A stretch of 64,000 bases of DNA from Sediminivirga luteola (GTDB lineage Bacteria > Actinomycetota > Actinomycetes > Actinomycetales > Brevibacteriaceae). Under the pieces are notes generated by a model, which saw only the letters and a program-made list of their open reading frames with translations, had not been told where the DNA came from and did no database searches. Shown piece after piece: positions 34,280-42,265 of the stretch (its first letter is position 1; each line of letters begins with the position of its first letter). Location: assembly GCF_014639315.1 (NCBI RefSeq), contig NZ_BMFY01000019.1, positions 1 to 64,000 of the forward strand, written 5' to 3'. The position numbers and the translations under genes were made by a program.

Positions 34280-34327
34280 CGCCACCGAGCGATCACGGAA
34301 GACCGCCACTCAGCGCTCAAATCTACA

Positions 34328-34617
34328 GCCTAGGGCGCCGTTCTGGCGGGTCGCGGGGATTTTATGCTCGTTTTGTACTCCCGAGTTTTTCGTGGAGGAT
34401 CTGCCCTGCAGGTCAGGCCCTGAGGACGGGTCCGCGTGGCGCGGTGAACGGGACAAGGGTCCTGTCGATAATCATCGCTAGGAGCGAGACGTAAGTTGAA
34501 ACATAATACTTTCGCTTGATAGGAATAGCTCGCAGCCATCGCGCCCCGCCGTGCGTGGATCTGCACGATGATTCTTATCCGCGCACACGCACGCTTGACG
34601 AGAACTGGAAAGTGCAG
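34328..34617. other. Gene-free stretch between the transposon and the SipW locus
   Basis: No convincing coding frame. An AT-richer patch near 34480-34530 includes TTGAAA (34496-34501) and TAGGAA (34520-34525) with an 18-bp spacer, a weak promoter candidate for the SipW operon. Confidence 0.4.
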
Positions 34618-34821
34618 ATGGACCAGTCCGCCCCCGGCCCTCGCCGCAGCAGGGTGCCCGCATCCCGGTGGCGCATTGACGAGCGCACCCGGGTCAAGAT
34701 CACCGCCGTCCTGGCCGCAGGTGCGATCCTGGGCGTGGGAGGAACGCACACGCTGGCGTACTGGACGCATCAGTCCCATGCATCGGCGACCATCACCACA
34801 GCCGATTTCCCGGCGCCATGA
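34618..34821 (+). CDS. Short SipW-type signal-peptide protein (67 aa), possibly truncated
   Basis: A 67-aa protein made almost only of a SipW-type N-terminus: a basic head, the hydrophobic AVLAAGAILGVGGTHTLAYW, then ATITTADF and a stop three residues later. The next protein has the same layout (AVLAAGLVLGVGAANTLASW, ATITTADF) but continues for another 165 residues. It could be the remnant of a truncated paralogue or a leader kept for translational coupling, since its stop overlaps the next ATG (ATGA). There is no strong ribosome-binding site. Confidence 0.55.
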   Translation: MDQSAPGPRRSRVPASRWRIDERTRVKITAVLAAGAILGVGGTHTLAYWTHQSHASATITTADFPAP

Positions 34822-35516
34822 GCATGAGCGAGCACGGCGACTCCACCGAATGGACGGTGGTCCGGAAAAAGCGGCGACGCGACGCTGACACCGCCGCGAA
34901 GCACATGCGGCGGCGCAAGCTGAGGGCCGTGCTCGCGGCGGGCCTCGTTCTGGGCGTGGGCGCGGCCAACACTCTTGCGTCCTGGACCAGCGAATCACAC
35001 CTCGGGGCGACGATCACCACGGCGGACTTCCTCATCGGCGGGTCGGTCCAGTACAACAATTCCACCTCGGGCTCGTGGACGTCGGCGGGCCTCGACGACG
35101 AACCGTTCACGATCAATAACCTCACCACGGGCGCGATGCAGATCGGCGGGACGAGCACTCACAGGTTCTGGGTGCGGATCGATCCCGCCAGTGCGGCGGA
35201 TGTCACCGGCGCCCGGCTGTATCTGGACCGGATCGAGACCCCGAGCCCCAACGGCGACCACATCTCCTTCGTGGTGTACCGGAACACCAGCACGTCCATC
35301 ACTGGGTGCGGCGCGACCGGCAACCTGAACGGCACGCTCGTGGCGCGCGGGGACAGCCTGAACGGCGAGGTCGAACAGGTCGCCGATGGCATCCAGATCG
35401 CGTCGCGCACCGCCACCAATACCCGCGTGTGCATCCGCTTCACCGGAGAAGACGGCCTGTTGCCCAATGACACCGTCGATATGACCCTTCACTTCACCGC
35501 CACCGACCCCGCCTGA
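34818..35516 (+). CDS. SipW-dependent secreted protein (TasA/CalY-like locus)
   Basis: A 232-aa secreted protein. It has a long basic N-terminus, a SipW-type signal peptide (AVLAAGLVLGVGAANTLASW) and the usual W-T-S-E after the hydrophobic part. The mature part is Thr/Ser/Asn-rich and probably beta-sandwich, with two cysteines that may pair. Proteins with this signal are processed by a dedicated ER-type signal peptidase, here encoded three genes on. Relatives include biofilm fibre proteins such as TasA, but this sequence is not close enough to assign that role. Confidence 0.72.
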   Translation: MSMSEHGDSTEWTVVRKKRRRDADTAAKHMRRRKLRAVLAAGLVLGVGAANTLASWTSESHLGATITTADFLIGGSVQYNNSTSGSWTSAGLDDEPFTINNLTTGAMQIGGTSTHRFWVRIDPASAADVTGARLYLDRIETPSPNGDHISFVVYRNTSTSITGCGATGNLNGTLVARGDSLNGEVEQVADGIQIASRTATNTRVCIRFTGEDGLLPNDTVDMTLHFTATDPA

Positions 35517-35555
35517 GGCTCCAGCCTCCGGCGTCATTACCAGCAAGGAGACACC

Positions 35556-36245
35556 ATGGCCACAGCAGTACAACCACCCGCCACCACCGGCGCGATGACC
35601 CCGAAGGAAGCCAGGCGGCGCAAGCGCAGGGCCCTGGCCGCAGCCGGCCTCATCCTGGGCATCGGCGGCGCCATCACGCTGGCCACCTGGAACGACGAGG
35701 AGTTCATCGGGACCCAGGTGGACTCTGCCGGGTTCGCCCTGGACGGCGAGATCGAAGGCTCGAACGAGGGCGCCGACGGCACCTACACCCAGAACCCCGC
35801 CAGCGCCCCGGGCCAGCTCCAGTTCGACGTGGCCGAGGACGGCCTCATGCCGGAAGAGTCCATCGCCGCGCCCTACTGGATCCGGCTGACCGCCCCGACC
35901 ATCGACGAGGCGGACCTGGTCCTGGACAGCATCGAAGCCAGTGGCGGCAACCTCGACCAGCTCTCCTACGAGATCTACGCCGGCGGCACGTGCAGCGCCT
36001 CCAATCCCAGCGGTCAGCTCCTGGGCTCCGGCTCGGACCTGTCCCCGGCCTCGCTGACCGCCGGCACCAGCCCGACCCTGCAGCCCGGCGCCACCGTCAA
36101 CGATCCCGGCACCCCCGTGGCGCTGTGCGTGGTCCTCACCGCCGGAGCGGCCTCCGGCGAGGCGGGCTTCCAGCCGGGTGAGACCACCACCATCACCTGG
36201 GGACTCTCGGCAGCAGCCGTCCAGAACGCCGGCACCGGCGACTGA
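35556..36245 (+). CDS. SipW-dependent secreted protein
   Basis: A 229-aa protein with a strong AAGGAGACACC ribosome-binding site. Its SipW-type leader is ALAAAGLILGIGGAITLATW, followed by NDEEFIGTQVDSAGFALDG. The mature domain is Gly/Ala/Pro-rich and acidic, with two cysteines spaced much as in the upstream protein (in GGTCSASNPSG and PVALCVVL), so the two are diverged paralogues. The SipW peptidase gene begins 14 nt downstream. An extracellular structural role is an inference. Confidence 0.72.
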   Translation: MATAVQPPATTGAMTPKEARRRKRRALAAAGLILGIGGAITLATWNDEEFIGTQVDSAGFALDGEIEGSNEGADGTYTQNPASAPGQLQFDVAEDGLMPEESIAAPYWIRLTAPTIDEADLVLDSIEASGGNLDQLSYEIYAGGTCSASNPSGQLLGSGSDLSPASLTAGTSPTLQPGATVNDPGTPVALCVVLTAGAASGEAGFQPGETTTITWGLSAAAVQNAGTGD

Positions 36246-36259
36246 ACCCGCCCACCGAG

Positions 36260-36919
36260 GTGATCCGCTCGAAACGACGCCCGTCGCCTGGCGCCTCCCG
36301 CACTCCGTGGGGGCGCCGGGCGGCCGATGTCGTGCTGTCCATCGCAGCGTTGGCCGGGACGGTGTGCATCGTCCTCGTCCCGCTCGCCTGGATCTTCGAT
36401 ATCTCGATCATCATGTTCCGTACCGGCTCGATGGTTCCGACATTGCAGCCGGGAGATATCGCCGTCGTGCGGGAGGTTCCGGCCGACGAGGCCGCCGTGG
36501 GTGACATCGTGACCGTCGACCGCGAAGGCCAGCTGCCGGTCACCCACCGCGTGACCGGCATCGAGCCTGCTGAAGCACCGGGCACGTACCGGATCACCAT
36601 GCGCGGGGATGCCAACGACACGGACGATCCGCATCCCTACGAGGTGCGGACGGTCCGGGCGTTCATGTTCTCCGTCCCCGGTATCGCCGGCGGGGTGGCG
36701 TTCCTGTCCGACACCAGGGTGCTCGCCGTGGCCACGCTGGTCATGTCCGTCGTGGTCGGATGGGCGTTCTGGCCGCGAGGGCCGGTTGCCGAGGAGGAAG
36801 ACGAGCCCCGCCGGCACGACGATCTTCAGGAAGACGAACCTCAGGAAGACGACGCCGGCGGGGACGATTCCGGCGCGGACGAGCCGTCCCGCCAGCCACC
36901 GCGCCGGCCCGCCCGATGA
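36260..36919 (+). CDS. sipW: Signal peptidase I of the SipW/ER type
   Basis: A 219-aa membrane protease starting at GTG. One membrane helix (about 23-45) precedes the active-site block FRTGSMVPTLQPGD with Ser57. VTHRVTG supplies His96, the general base of the ER/SipW type, where the bacterial LepB type has Lys; GDANDTDDP follows. A second helix (about 133-168) and an acidic tail rich in Asp and Glu end the protein. It should cleave the SipW-type leaders of the three upstream proteins at the membrane surface. Confidence 0.9.
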   Translation: MIRSKRRPSPGASRTPWGRRAADVVLSIAALAGTVCIVLVPLAWIFDISIIMFRTGSMVPTLQPGDIAVVREVPADEAAVGDIVTVDREGQLPVTHRVTGIEPAEAPGTYRITMRGDANDTDDPHPYEVRTVRAFMFSVPGIAGGVAFLSDTRVLAVATLVMSVVVGWAFWPRGPVAEEEDEPRRHDDLQEDEPQEDDAGGDDSGADEPSRQPPRRPAR

Positions 36920-37076
36920 CGGACTATGACGACCGTCCCCGGTCGCATGACCCAAGATGACCGACCGGGACTCAGCCTGAACCTCCGCTGAGCAAAGATG
37001 ACGGTGTCCGGCCGCGCGCCCCCATCGGCGCCCGCCGGTCACCGACAGCACAGCGGCGAGGCGTGAGGAGGCCTGG

Positions 37077-38198
37077 ATGACGGATTCGGCGTCGGCCGGC
37101 GGGCAGTCCTCGCGGGCAGAGGACCTCATCGACGCGGTGCGGGATTTCGCCCAGCACGAGCTCCTTCCCCGGGCCGCACGCACGGACGTCCACGGTGTCC
37201 CGGCCACCCACATCGACCGGTTGCGCGAACTCGGCGCCCTCAACGCTCCGGCCGGACCGGAATTCAACGGGCCGGGACTCACGCCCGCGCAAGACCGGAC
37301 TCTGCACGAGATCCTGGCCGGCGCCTGCCCGAACACCTGGCTGGTCTGGGCGCAGCACGACGGGGCGATCCCCCGCATGCTCTCGTTGCTGAAACAGTCA
37401 TCGGCGCTGACCACGGAGCTGTACAAGGTGCTGACCGGCACCACGCTGGCAGGAGTCGCCCTCAGCGATGTCCGCCACTATCCCGAACGGCACATCGCCG
37501 CCGAAAGGGTGGCCGGCGGCTGGCTGCTCAGCGGCGCCGTCTCCTGGTACACCGGGCTGGGGCTGAGCGAATCGCTGCTCATTTCCGCCGTGACCCCGCG
37601 CGGCCCGCGCGGCGAGACGGACCAGCCGCATGTGGTGACGGCCGTGATCCCCCTGCGTGAGGGCATCAGCGCCGAACCGCTGCCACTCGCGGCTCTCGGC
37701 GGCAGCCGGACGGTGCGGCTGCTGCTGGAGGAAGTCCCGGTCTACGACGAGGACGTCATCGGCATTCAGAGCTACGCCGCCTGGAAGCGCGGCGACCAGC
37801 GGTTCGCCGACAATCCCCAGCCGTACGTCTTCGGGGTCGCCGAACGCGTACTGGAGGAACTGCGCGACGATCCGTTCCCCGAGGCACGCGATGTCGCCGA
37901 GTGCTGGGCGCCCTATGTGGAGGAGCTGCGGTCCCGCGCCTATCAGGCGATCGACGACGACACCGTCGCGCCGGCGGTGCGGCGGGGCCTGAAAGTGCAC
38001 TCGGCCGATGTGCTCGCCACCCTCACCCGGGCCCTGCTGGCCGCCCGCGGCGGGCGTGCGCTCAAGACGAGCGACCCCGCCCAGCTCTACGCGCGCACCG
38101 CGCAGTTCTTCCAGGTGCAGTCGCAGAGTGCGGAAGTCCGCAGAACCCAGCTGGTCCAGCTCACCCAGGTACCTCCGCGCATCCCCGACTTCGAGTAG
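37077..38198 (+). CDS. Acyl-CoA dehydrogenase family flavoprotein
   Basis: A 373-aa protein with the acyl-CoA dehydrogenase fold: an N-terminal helical domain, a central beta domain (TLAGVALSDVRHYPERHI and GWLLSGAVSWYTGLGLSE) and a C-terminal helical bundle with ALLAARGGRAL. GAGGAGG precedes the ATG. The usual catalytic glutamate is not evident. The central domain resembles the HpaB/DszC-like flavin-dependent monooxygenases as much as true dehydrogenases, so the reaction is open. It stands alone and converges with the next gene. Confidence 0.7.
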   Translation: MTDSASAGGQSSRAEDLIDAVRDFAQHELLPRAARTDVHGVPATHIDRLRELGALNAPAGPEFNGPGLTPAQDRTLHEILAGACPNTWLVWAQHDGAIPRMLSLLKQSSALTTELYKVLTGTTLAGVALSDVRHYPERHIAAERVAGGWLLSGAVSWYTGLGLSESLLISAVTPRGPRGETDQPHVVTAVIPLREGISAEPLPLAALGGSRTVRLLLEEVPVYDEDVIGIQSYAAWKRGDQRFADNPQPYVFGVAERVLEELRDDPFPEARDVAECWAPYVEELRSRAYQAIDDDTVAPAVRRGLKVHSADVLATLTRALLAARGGRALKTSDPAQLYARTAQFFQVQSQSAEVRRTQLVQLTQVPPRIPDFE

Positions 38199-38214
38199 CG
38201 GCCCTGCCGCCCGC

Positions 38215-38988
38215 TCAGGCGGAGAAGGCATAGTGCCGGCCGGTCAGGGCGTCGACGATCACCTCGACCCTCCGTCCGCGCCTGGTGCCGGTCACCCACC
38301 AGTTGGGCTTGCCGAACACCAGGGGGCCGTCCATCAGCCGGGGTTCGGTGCGCTCGGCCCAGCGGCGCCGGCGGATGAGGACACTGTCGATCAGCCGGCG
38401 CGCCGATGCCTCTGCTTCCGCCACGCCCAGTCGCGGTTCCGGATCGGCGATGCCGAGCGGCGCCTCCTCCGCGGGGCACAGGCCGGGCGGGGCGCCGGGG
38501 GCCGTTCCGGATGTGGTACCGGAGTCCAGGTCTGGCGTCGCTCCCGTCTGCGATTCCGTGGCAGTGCGGCTCTGCGCCCCGCCGGCGGCATCTCCCAGGC
38601 CCGGAACCCGTGCCTCAGCGCGGGGGACGAAATCGCTGCCGGTCCAGGGCGCGGTCAGGAACGCCCGGCCGCCGACGAGGTCCACCGCCACATGGGCGAT
38701 GAAACCCTCCGGTGCCGCGCCCCGGTCCGCACTGCCTGGCGGAGTCGCCGCAAGATCGTTCCGGTCCCCGCCGCGCAGGCCCGCCCACAGCCCGCCCCGT
38801 CGTGATCCGCGGCAGTCGTAGACCAGGCCGACGAAAGGATGGAAGTACAGCTGCAGGCGCAGGTCACGGAAGTCCGAGGCGCGCCGCAGCAGCAGCCGGC
38901 GAGCCTCCGCCGCGCCGATCTGCGCCGGGCGCACCACCGCTGGAGGCGCCGCCGGTCCGGACAGCTCCTCCTGGCCCATCCGGGTCAC
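38215..38988 (-). CDS. Hypothetical protein in an operon with the sodium/solute symporter
   Basis: A 257-aa protein I do not recognise. The N-terminal third is basic (RRLLLRRASDFRDLRLQL), the middle is a low-complexity Gly/Thr/Pro stretch, and the C-terminal part is conserved-looking with GPLVFGKPNWWVTGTRRGRR. It has no signal peptide or membrane helix. The start overlaps the stop of the symporter gene by 4 nt, so the two are cotranscribed; a regulatory or accessory role is possible but not shown. Confidence 0.6.
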   Translation of the reverse strand: MTRMGQEELSGPAAPPAVVRPAQIGAAEARRLLLRRASDFRDLRLQLYFHPFVGLVYDCRGSRRGGLWAGLRGGDRNDLAATPPGSADRGAAPEGFIAHVAVDLVGGRAFLTAPWTGSDFVPRAEARVPGLGDAAGGAQSRTATESQTGATPDLDSGTTSGTAPGAPPGLCPAEEAPLGIADPEPRLGVAEAEASARRLIDSVLIRRRRWAERTEPRLMDGPLVFGKPNWWVTGTRRGRRVEVIVDALTGRHYAFSA

Positions 38989-40520
38989 TGCTCTTTCGGG
39001 CGTTGCGAGGCCAGCGAGGAGTCCTCGCCGACCACGAGGTGAGCCGGGATCGGGGTGACCCGCGAAGCCTCCTGCACCGCCTCACGGATCCGCTCGGGAA
39101 CCGGGTGGCTGCGCTGAGTGGCGAGGGAACCGACGATCATCGCCAGGACGGACAGGCTGATGCCGATCACCATGGGATCCAGCCCGAGCGCGTCGGTGGA
39201 GTTCGTCAGCTGAGCCGTCACCGCTCCCACCGCGCCGACGATCATCGAGGAGAGCGCGCCGACGGTATTGGCCTTCTTCCACCACACGGCGCAGATGTAC
39301 GCCGGGACGAACGCCGAGCCCAGCACCGTGGTGGCGAAGACGACGATCTCGAACACGGCGGGCGGGCGGATCATCGCCAGGACGAGGCCCACCACGGCCA
39401 GCAGCAGCACCGTCAGCCGTGCCACGTTCACCGAGGCCGCCGCGCTCGTCCGTTTGGAGAACCGGGCCCACAGGTCGTGCGAGGCGATCGTGCCGGCCTG
39501 GAGCAGGAGCGCATCGGCGGTCGACATGATCGCGGCCATGATCGCCGCCATGACCAGCCCCACCGCGAACGGCGGCAGCACCGTCTGGGCGACCTCGAAG
39601 ATCGCCAGCTCCGGGTCCTCCAGGCTCGGGACGATCACCAGCGCCAGCATCCCGACCAGATAGGCGGAAGGGATGAAGAGCAGATTGAACCCGGTGGCGT
39701 AGACGCTCGCGGTGCGCGCCACGGAAGGCCGCGACATCGCCATATGGCCCACCACGACGTGCGGCCAGCCGAGATAGCCGATGGAGAACACCAGCAGGGC
39801 GCCGATGATGATGCCCCAGGCTCCCAGGTACTGCTGATCTGCGCCCCACATGGTCAGCAGGTTGGCGTTGAGCTCGCCGATGCTCTGGTGCCCCGCCGTC
39901 AGACCGCCGACGTGCTGCAGGGCGGCGATCAGGATCCACAGGATGCCGATGACCATGATGATCGCCTGGATGAAGTCGCTGTACGCCACCGCGAGATAAC
40001 CGCCCAGGAAGGTGTAGGCGACGATGACGCCGACCGCGATGACGAGCGCCCAGTTCAGGGACAGGCCCGTCACCATCGCCAGTCCCTGCCCGCCGGCCAG
40101 GAACTGCGCCAGCAGGTAGAAGAACATGCAGAACAGGGCAATGGGCGCGGCGACCAGGCGGACCCAGACCGAGGGGTAGCGGTGCTCCAGATAGCCGATG
40201 GACGTGATCGAGCCGAGCATCTGGGAGAGCTTGCGCATCCGGCGGCCCAGGATGGACAGGTTCAGCACACCGCCGCCGAGGTCGCCCAGCGCGTACCACA
40301 TGGAGTAGTAGCCCTGTGTGTAGCCGAGCGAGCCGGCGCCGAGGAACATGTACCCGGACATCGAGGTGCTCTGCAGCCTCAGCGCGGAGACCGCCGGGCC
40401 CAGTTTGCGGCCGCCCAGCAGGAAGCCCTCATTGTCCTTGGTGCCCACCCGCATCGCCCAGACGCCGACGCCGATCATGGCGATGAAGTAGATGATGAGG
40501 AAGATCAGCGCGGTATTCAT
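38985..40520 (-). CDS. Sodium:solute symporter (SSS family)
   Basis: A 511-aa membrane protein with about 13 helices. Family marks are the N-terminal GRKLGPAVSALRLQSTSMSG, the GYLGWPHVVVGHMAMS segment and AAIMSTADALLLQAGT, which carries sodium-site residues of the SSS family. It would import a small organic solute with sodium; proline, pantothenate and carboxylates are typical ligands of relatives. A 49-aa accessory protein precedes it with a 4-nt overlap. The C-terminus is polar and cytoplasmic. Confidence 0.88.
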   Translation of the reverse strand: MNTALIFLIIYFIAMIGVGVWAMRVGTKDNEGFLLGGRKLGPAVSALRLQSTSMSGYMFLGAGSLGYTQGYYSMWYALGDLGGGVLNLSILGRRMRKLSQMLGSITSIGYLEHRYPSVWVRLVAAPIALFCMFFYLLAQFLAGGQGLAMVTGLSLNWALVIAVGVIVAYTFLGGYLAVAYSDFIQAIIMVIGILWILIAALQHVGGLTAGHQSIGELNANLLTMWGADQQYLGAWGIIIGALLVFSIGYLGWPHVVVGHMAMSRPSVARTASVYATGFNLLFIPSAYLVGMLALVIVPSLEDPELAIFEVAQTVLPPFAVGLVMAAIMAAIMSTADALLLQAGTIASHDLWARFSKRTSAAASVNVARLTVLLLAVVGLVLAMIRPPAVFEIVVFATTVLGSAFVPAYICAVWWKKANTVGALSSMIVGAVGAVTAQLTNSTDALGLDPMVIGISLSVLAMIVGSLATQRSHPVPERIREAVQEASRVTPIPAHLVVGEDSSLASQRPKEQ

Positions 40521-40666
40521 CGGCGGTCCTCACCGCCGCGCGGCTCCTCGGGGGCGTCCTCGGCCGCCCAGTGCGAGGTCGTGAAGTAGAAGACCGCGGT
40601 GTAGATCACCCAGAAGGCGATCACCCCGGACATGATCAACGTGGTGCTCAGGGGTAGTCCGAACAC
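40517..40666 (-). CDS. Symporter small accessory subunit (49 aa)
   Basis: A short gene starting at GTG (40666) with GAAGG just upstream and a stop that overlaps the symporter ATG (ATGA). The protein has one membrane helix (SGVIAFWVIYTAVFYF) followed by TTSHWAAEDAPEEP and a charged tail. Small one-helix proteins of this kind commonly precede SSS transporters in actinobacteria. It was found by reading the DNA directly and is below usual length cut-offs. Confidence 0.75.
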   Translation of the reverse strand: MFGLPLSTTLIMSGVIAFWVIYTAVFYFTTSHWAAEDAPEEPRGGEDRR

Positions 40667-40948
40667 TGCCTTCGCCCTTCCGTCGTCGAGTCGTCACCCG
40701 ATGCGGGGCGCCCCGCTGACGGGGACGATCCGCACCGCGGCCTCGCACCGTCGCGAGCCGGTGCGCACGATTCTAAAGGCAGCTGGGAGAACCATGTGAA
40801 GGGGGTCATGATGCGGAACGCCGCGGCCGGCCAGATTCGCGGCATCCGTGGCCGGCGTCCCGGAGGGGCCGCCGCGCGTTCAGTGGAGCTGCCCGCCGGT
40901 GAGGCCCCGGCTGTGGCCGCGGGCCTCGGGCGTTCTACTCTTGACGGA

Positions 40949-41446
40949 ATGGAACTTCACGAGGAATGCGCGCAGCTGGCGGAACGGATCGGGGAGCATG
41001 CCCGGACGCACGATCTGCACATCGCCGCCGCCGAATCGCTCACCGGCGGCATCCTCTCCATGCACCTGAGCGCCGCGCCGCAGGCCTCCACCTGGTATGC
41101 CGGCGCGGTCGTGGCGTACGAGTCCGAGACCAAGTTCCGGGTGCTGGACGTGGACCGGGGGCCGGTCGTGACCGAACGGTGCGCCCTGCAGATGGCCCGC
41201 GGTGTGAGCCGGCTGCTGGGGGCCAATGCCGCCATCGCCACCACCGGCGTCGGCGGCCCCGATCCGGACGAGGGGCTGGAACCGGGTTCCACCTGGATCG
41301 CGGTGCTCCTGGGCGACCGCGAATGGACCAGCTTCCATCGGTTCGACGGTGAACCGGAGGATGTGCTGCGGCAGACGGCCGTCACGGCGTTGCAGGCGGC
41401 CGCCGACGCGCTCGCGGACTACGGCGCCCAGGAATCCGGTTCCTGA
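40949..41446 (+). CDS. pncC: CinA C-terminal domain / nicotinamide-nucleotide amidohydrolase PncC
   Basis: A 165-aa protein that is just the CinA C-terminal (PncC) domain, without the N-terminal molybdopterin-like half. AAAESLTGG (Ser30), VVAYESETK (Tyr57, Lys62) and TTGVGGPDP are the family's active-site blocks. The enzyme removes the amide from NMN to give nicotinic acid mononucleotide, a salvage step toward NAD. The start at 40949 gives the usual family length; the open frame's upstream part is not conserved-looking. It links in function to the nad operon further along, though not in an operon with it. Confidence 0.88.
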   Translation: MELHEECAQLAERIGEHARTHDLHIAAAESLTGGILSMHLSAAPQASTWYAGAVVAYESETKFRVLDVDRGPVVTERCALQMARGVSRLLGANAAIATTGVGGPDPDEGLEPGSTWIAVLLGDREWTSFHRFDGEPEDVLRQTAVTALQAAADALADYGAQESGS

Positions 41447-41505
41447 TCCGCGCCCGGCGCGCCGGCGACGGGGTCTGACGCCCGCCGCCGGCCGGGTTCC
41501 TGTTC

Positions 41506-41859
41506 TTACGTGGGCTGACCGCCCGGCTTCGCCTCGGCGGCAGCGATCTGCGCCTCCACGGTGCCCTTGAGCGGGTCCGTCCGTTCCAGCAGCTCGGGGT
41601 CGTCCGAGCTGGACTCGGCGGGCTGGCTGTCCCGGCCGTCCCACGGGCCGAACTCCGTGGCCTCCACGGGCTGCTCCGGCTCCTGGTCGTCGAGTCCGAA
41701 TTCGGTCACCTCGGTGGGGGCCTCGGGGCCGGCCAGGGGGCTGGCCTCATCGGCGTCCTGGATGGCGTCCGTGGGCGTGGAGGCCGCCTCGCCTTCACCC
41801 TGCGGGACGGTCACGCCGGCGTCGTCCTGCGCGTACAGCGCCTTCTTGCGATCGGTCAT
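41506..41859 (-). CDS. Small acidic hypothetical protein
   Basis: A 117-aa, strongly acidic, probably disordered cytoplasmic protein rich in Glu, Asp, Pro and Gln, with a repeated VTEFGLDD/VEATEFGPWD element. No signal peptide, membrane helix or known fold is visible. GGAGGG precedes the ATG at 41859, while an upstream ATG in the open frame lacks a ribosome-binding site. Function unknown. Confidence 0.6.
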   Translation of the reverse strand: MTDRKKALYAQDDAGVTVPQGEGEAASTPTDAIQDADEASPLAGPEAPTEVTEFGLDDQEPEQPVEATEFGPWDGRDSQPAESSSDDPELLERTDPLKGTVEAQIAAAEAKPGGQPT

Positions 41860-42265
41860 GATGTCATGCCCTCCTCTCGCGTGCCCCCGCGCCGGACGTG
41901 CGCTCGGCACGGGATATCGGCACCTGGTGCGGCCACTCTAGGCCTGATCTGGGACGACCTCAAGATGCGCTGGGCAGCGCGGCCACCCGGCACTGGTTGA
42001 TCCGAAACGGTCACGTTGCCCGGGTATTCACCGGCAACGTGACCGTTTCGGCCATATCGCGGGCGGTGCGGTGCTCGTGCCGGGGTGCGCTCGCCCACCC
42101 CGGCTCCTCTCACACGGTCTTAGGCGGGATGTGTCACGCGGGGGTCAACAGCCGTTCGGACGCCGTTCACGTCGTCGCCATCGGCACCTGAAAAGAAAGA
42201 TGAGTCCCTGATGTGCATTCCCTGGGGTACTGCCGTGCCCCGGGCCGACAGGAGGAACCTCTTTC
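41860..42265. other. Intergenic region upstream of the lamin-tail/phosphoesterase gene
   Basis: About 400 bp without a convincing gene, between divergent genes. It contains the palindrome at 42002-42051 and, near its end, the GGAGGAA that serves the gene at 42266. No clear promoter could be chosen. Confidence 0.5.
42002..42051. repeat. Palindromic repeat copy 1
   Basis: Perfect 19-bp arms (CCGAAACGGTCACGTTGCC and its complement) around a 12-nt centre. The part GGTCACGTTG...ATTCAC links it to the other repeats of this family at 46903, 53259, 54102 and 61546. Confidence 0.8.

Larger units (their letters stand above)
29940..34327. mobile_element. Cadmium-resistance transposon-like unit (cadD-cmtR with resolvase-TniA-TniB)
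   Basis: Imperfect terminal inverted repeats of 36 bp lie at 29940-29975 and 34292-34327, with 25 of 36 positions matching, including the shared run TGGCGGTCTT. Both ends start TGT. CCTAGGG sits directly outside the left end and one base outside the right end, so a target duplication is possible but not exact. Near the left end a second TTGGCGGT copy suggests repeated transposase sites. The unit encloses cadD, cmtR, a serine resolvase, a DDE transposase and an AAA ATPase. A different Tn402-like end lies inside at 31222, so the outer boundary is an inference and the element may be composite. Confidence 0.65.

Noticed and set aside
34328-34617. A second inverted repeat partner for the Tn402-like end at 31222
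   Set aside because: No sequence resembling the complement of TGTCGTTCTTAGAAG was found downstream of tniB up to the SipW locus.
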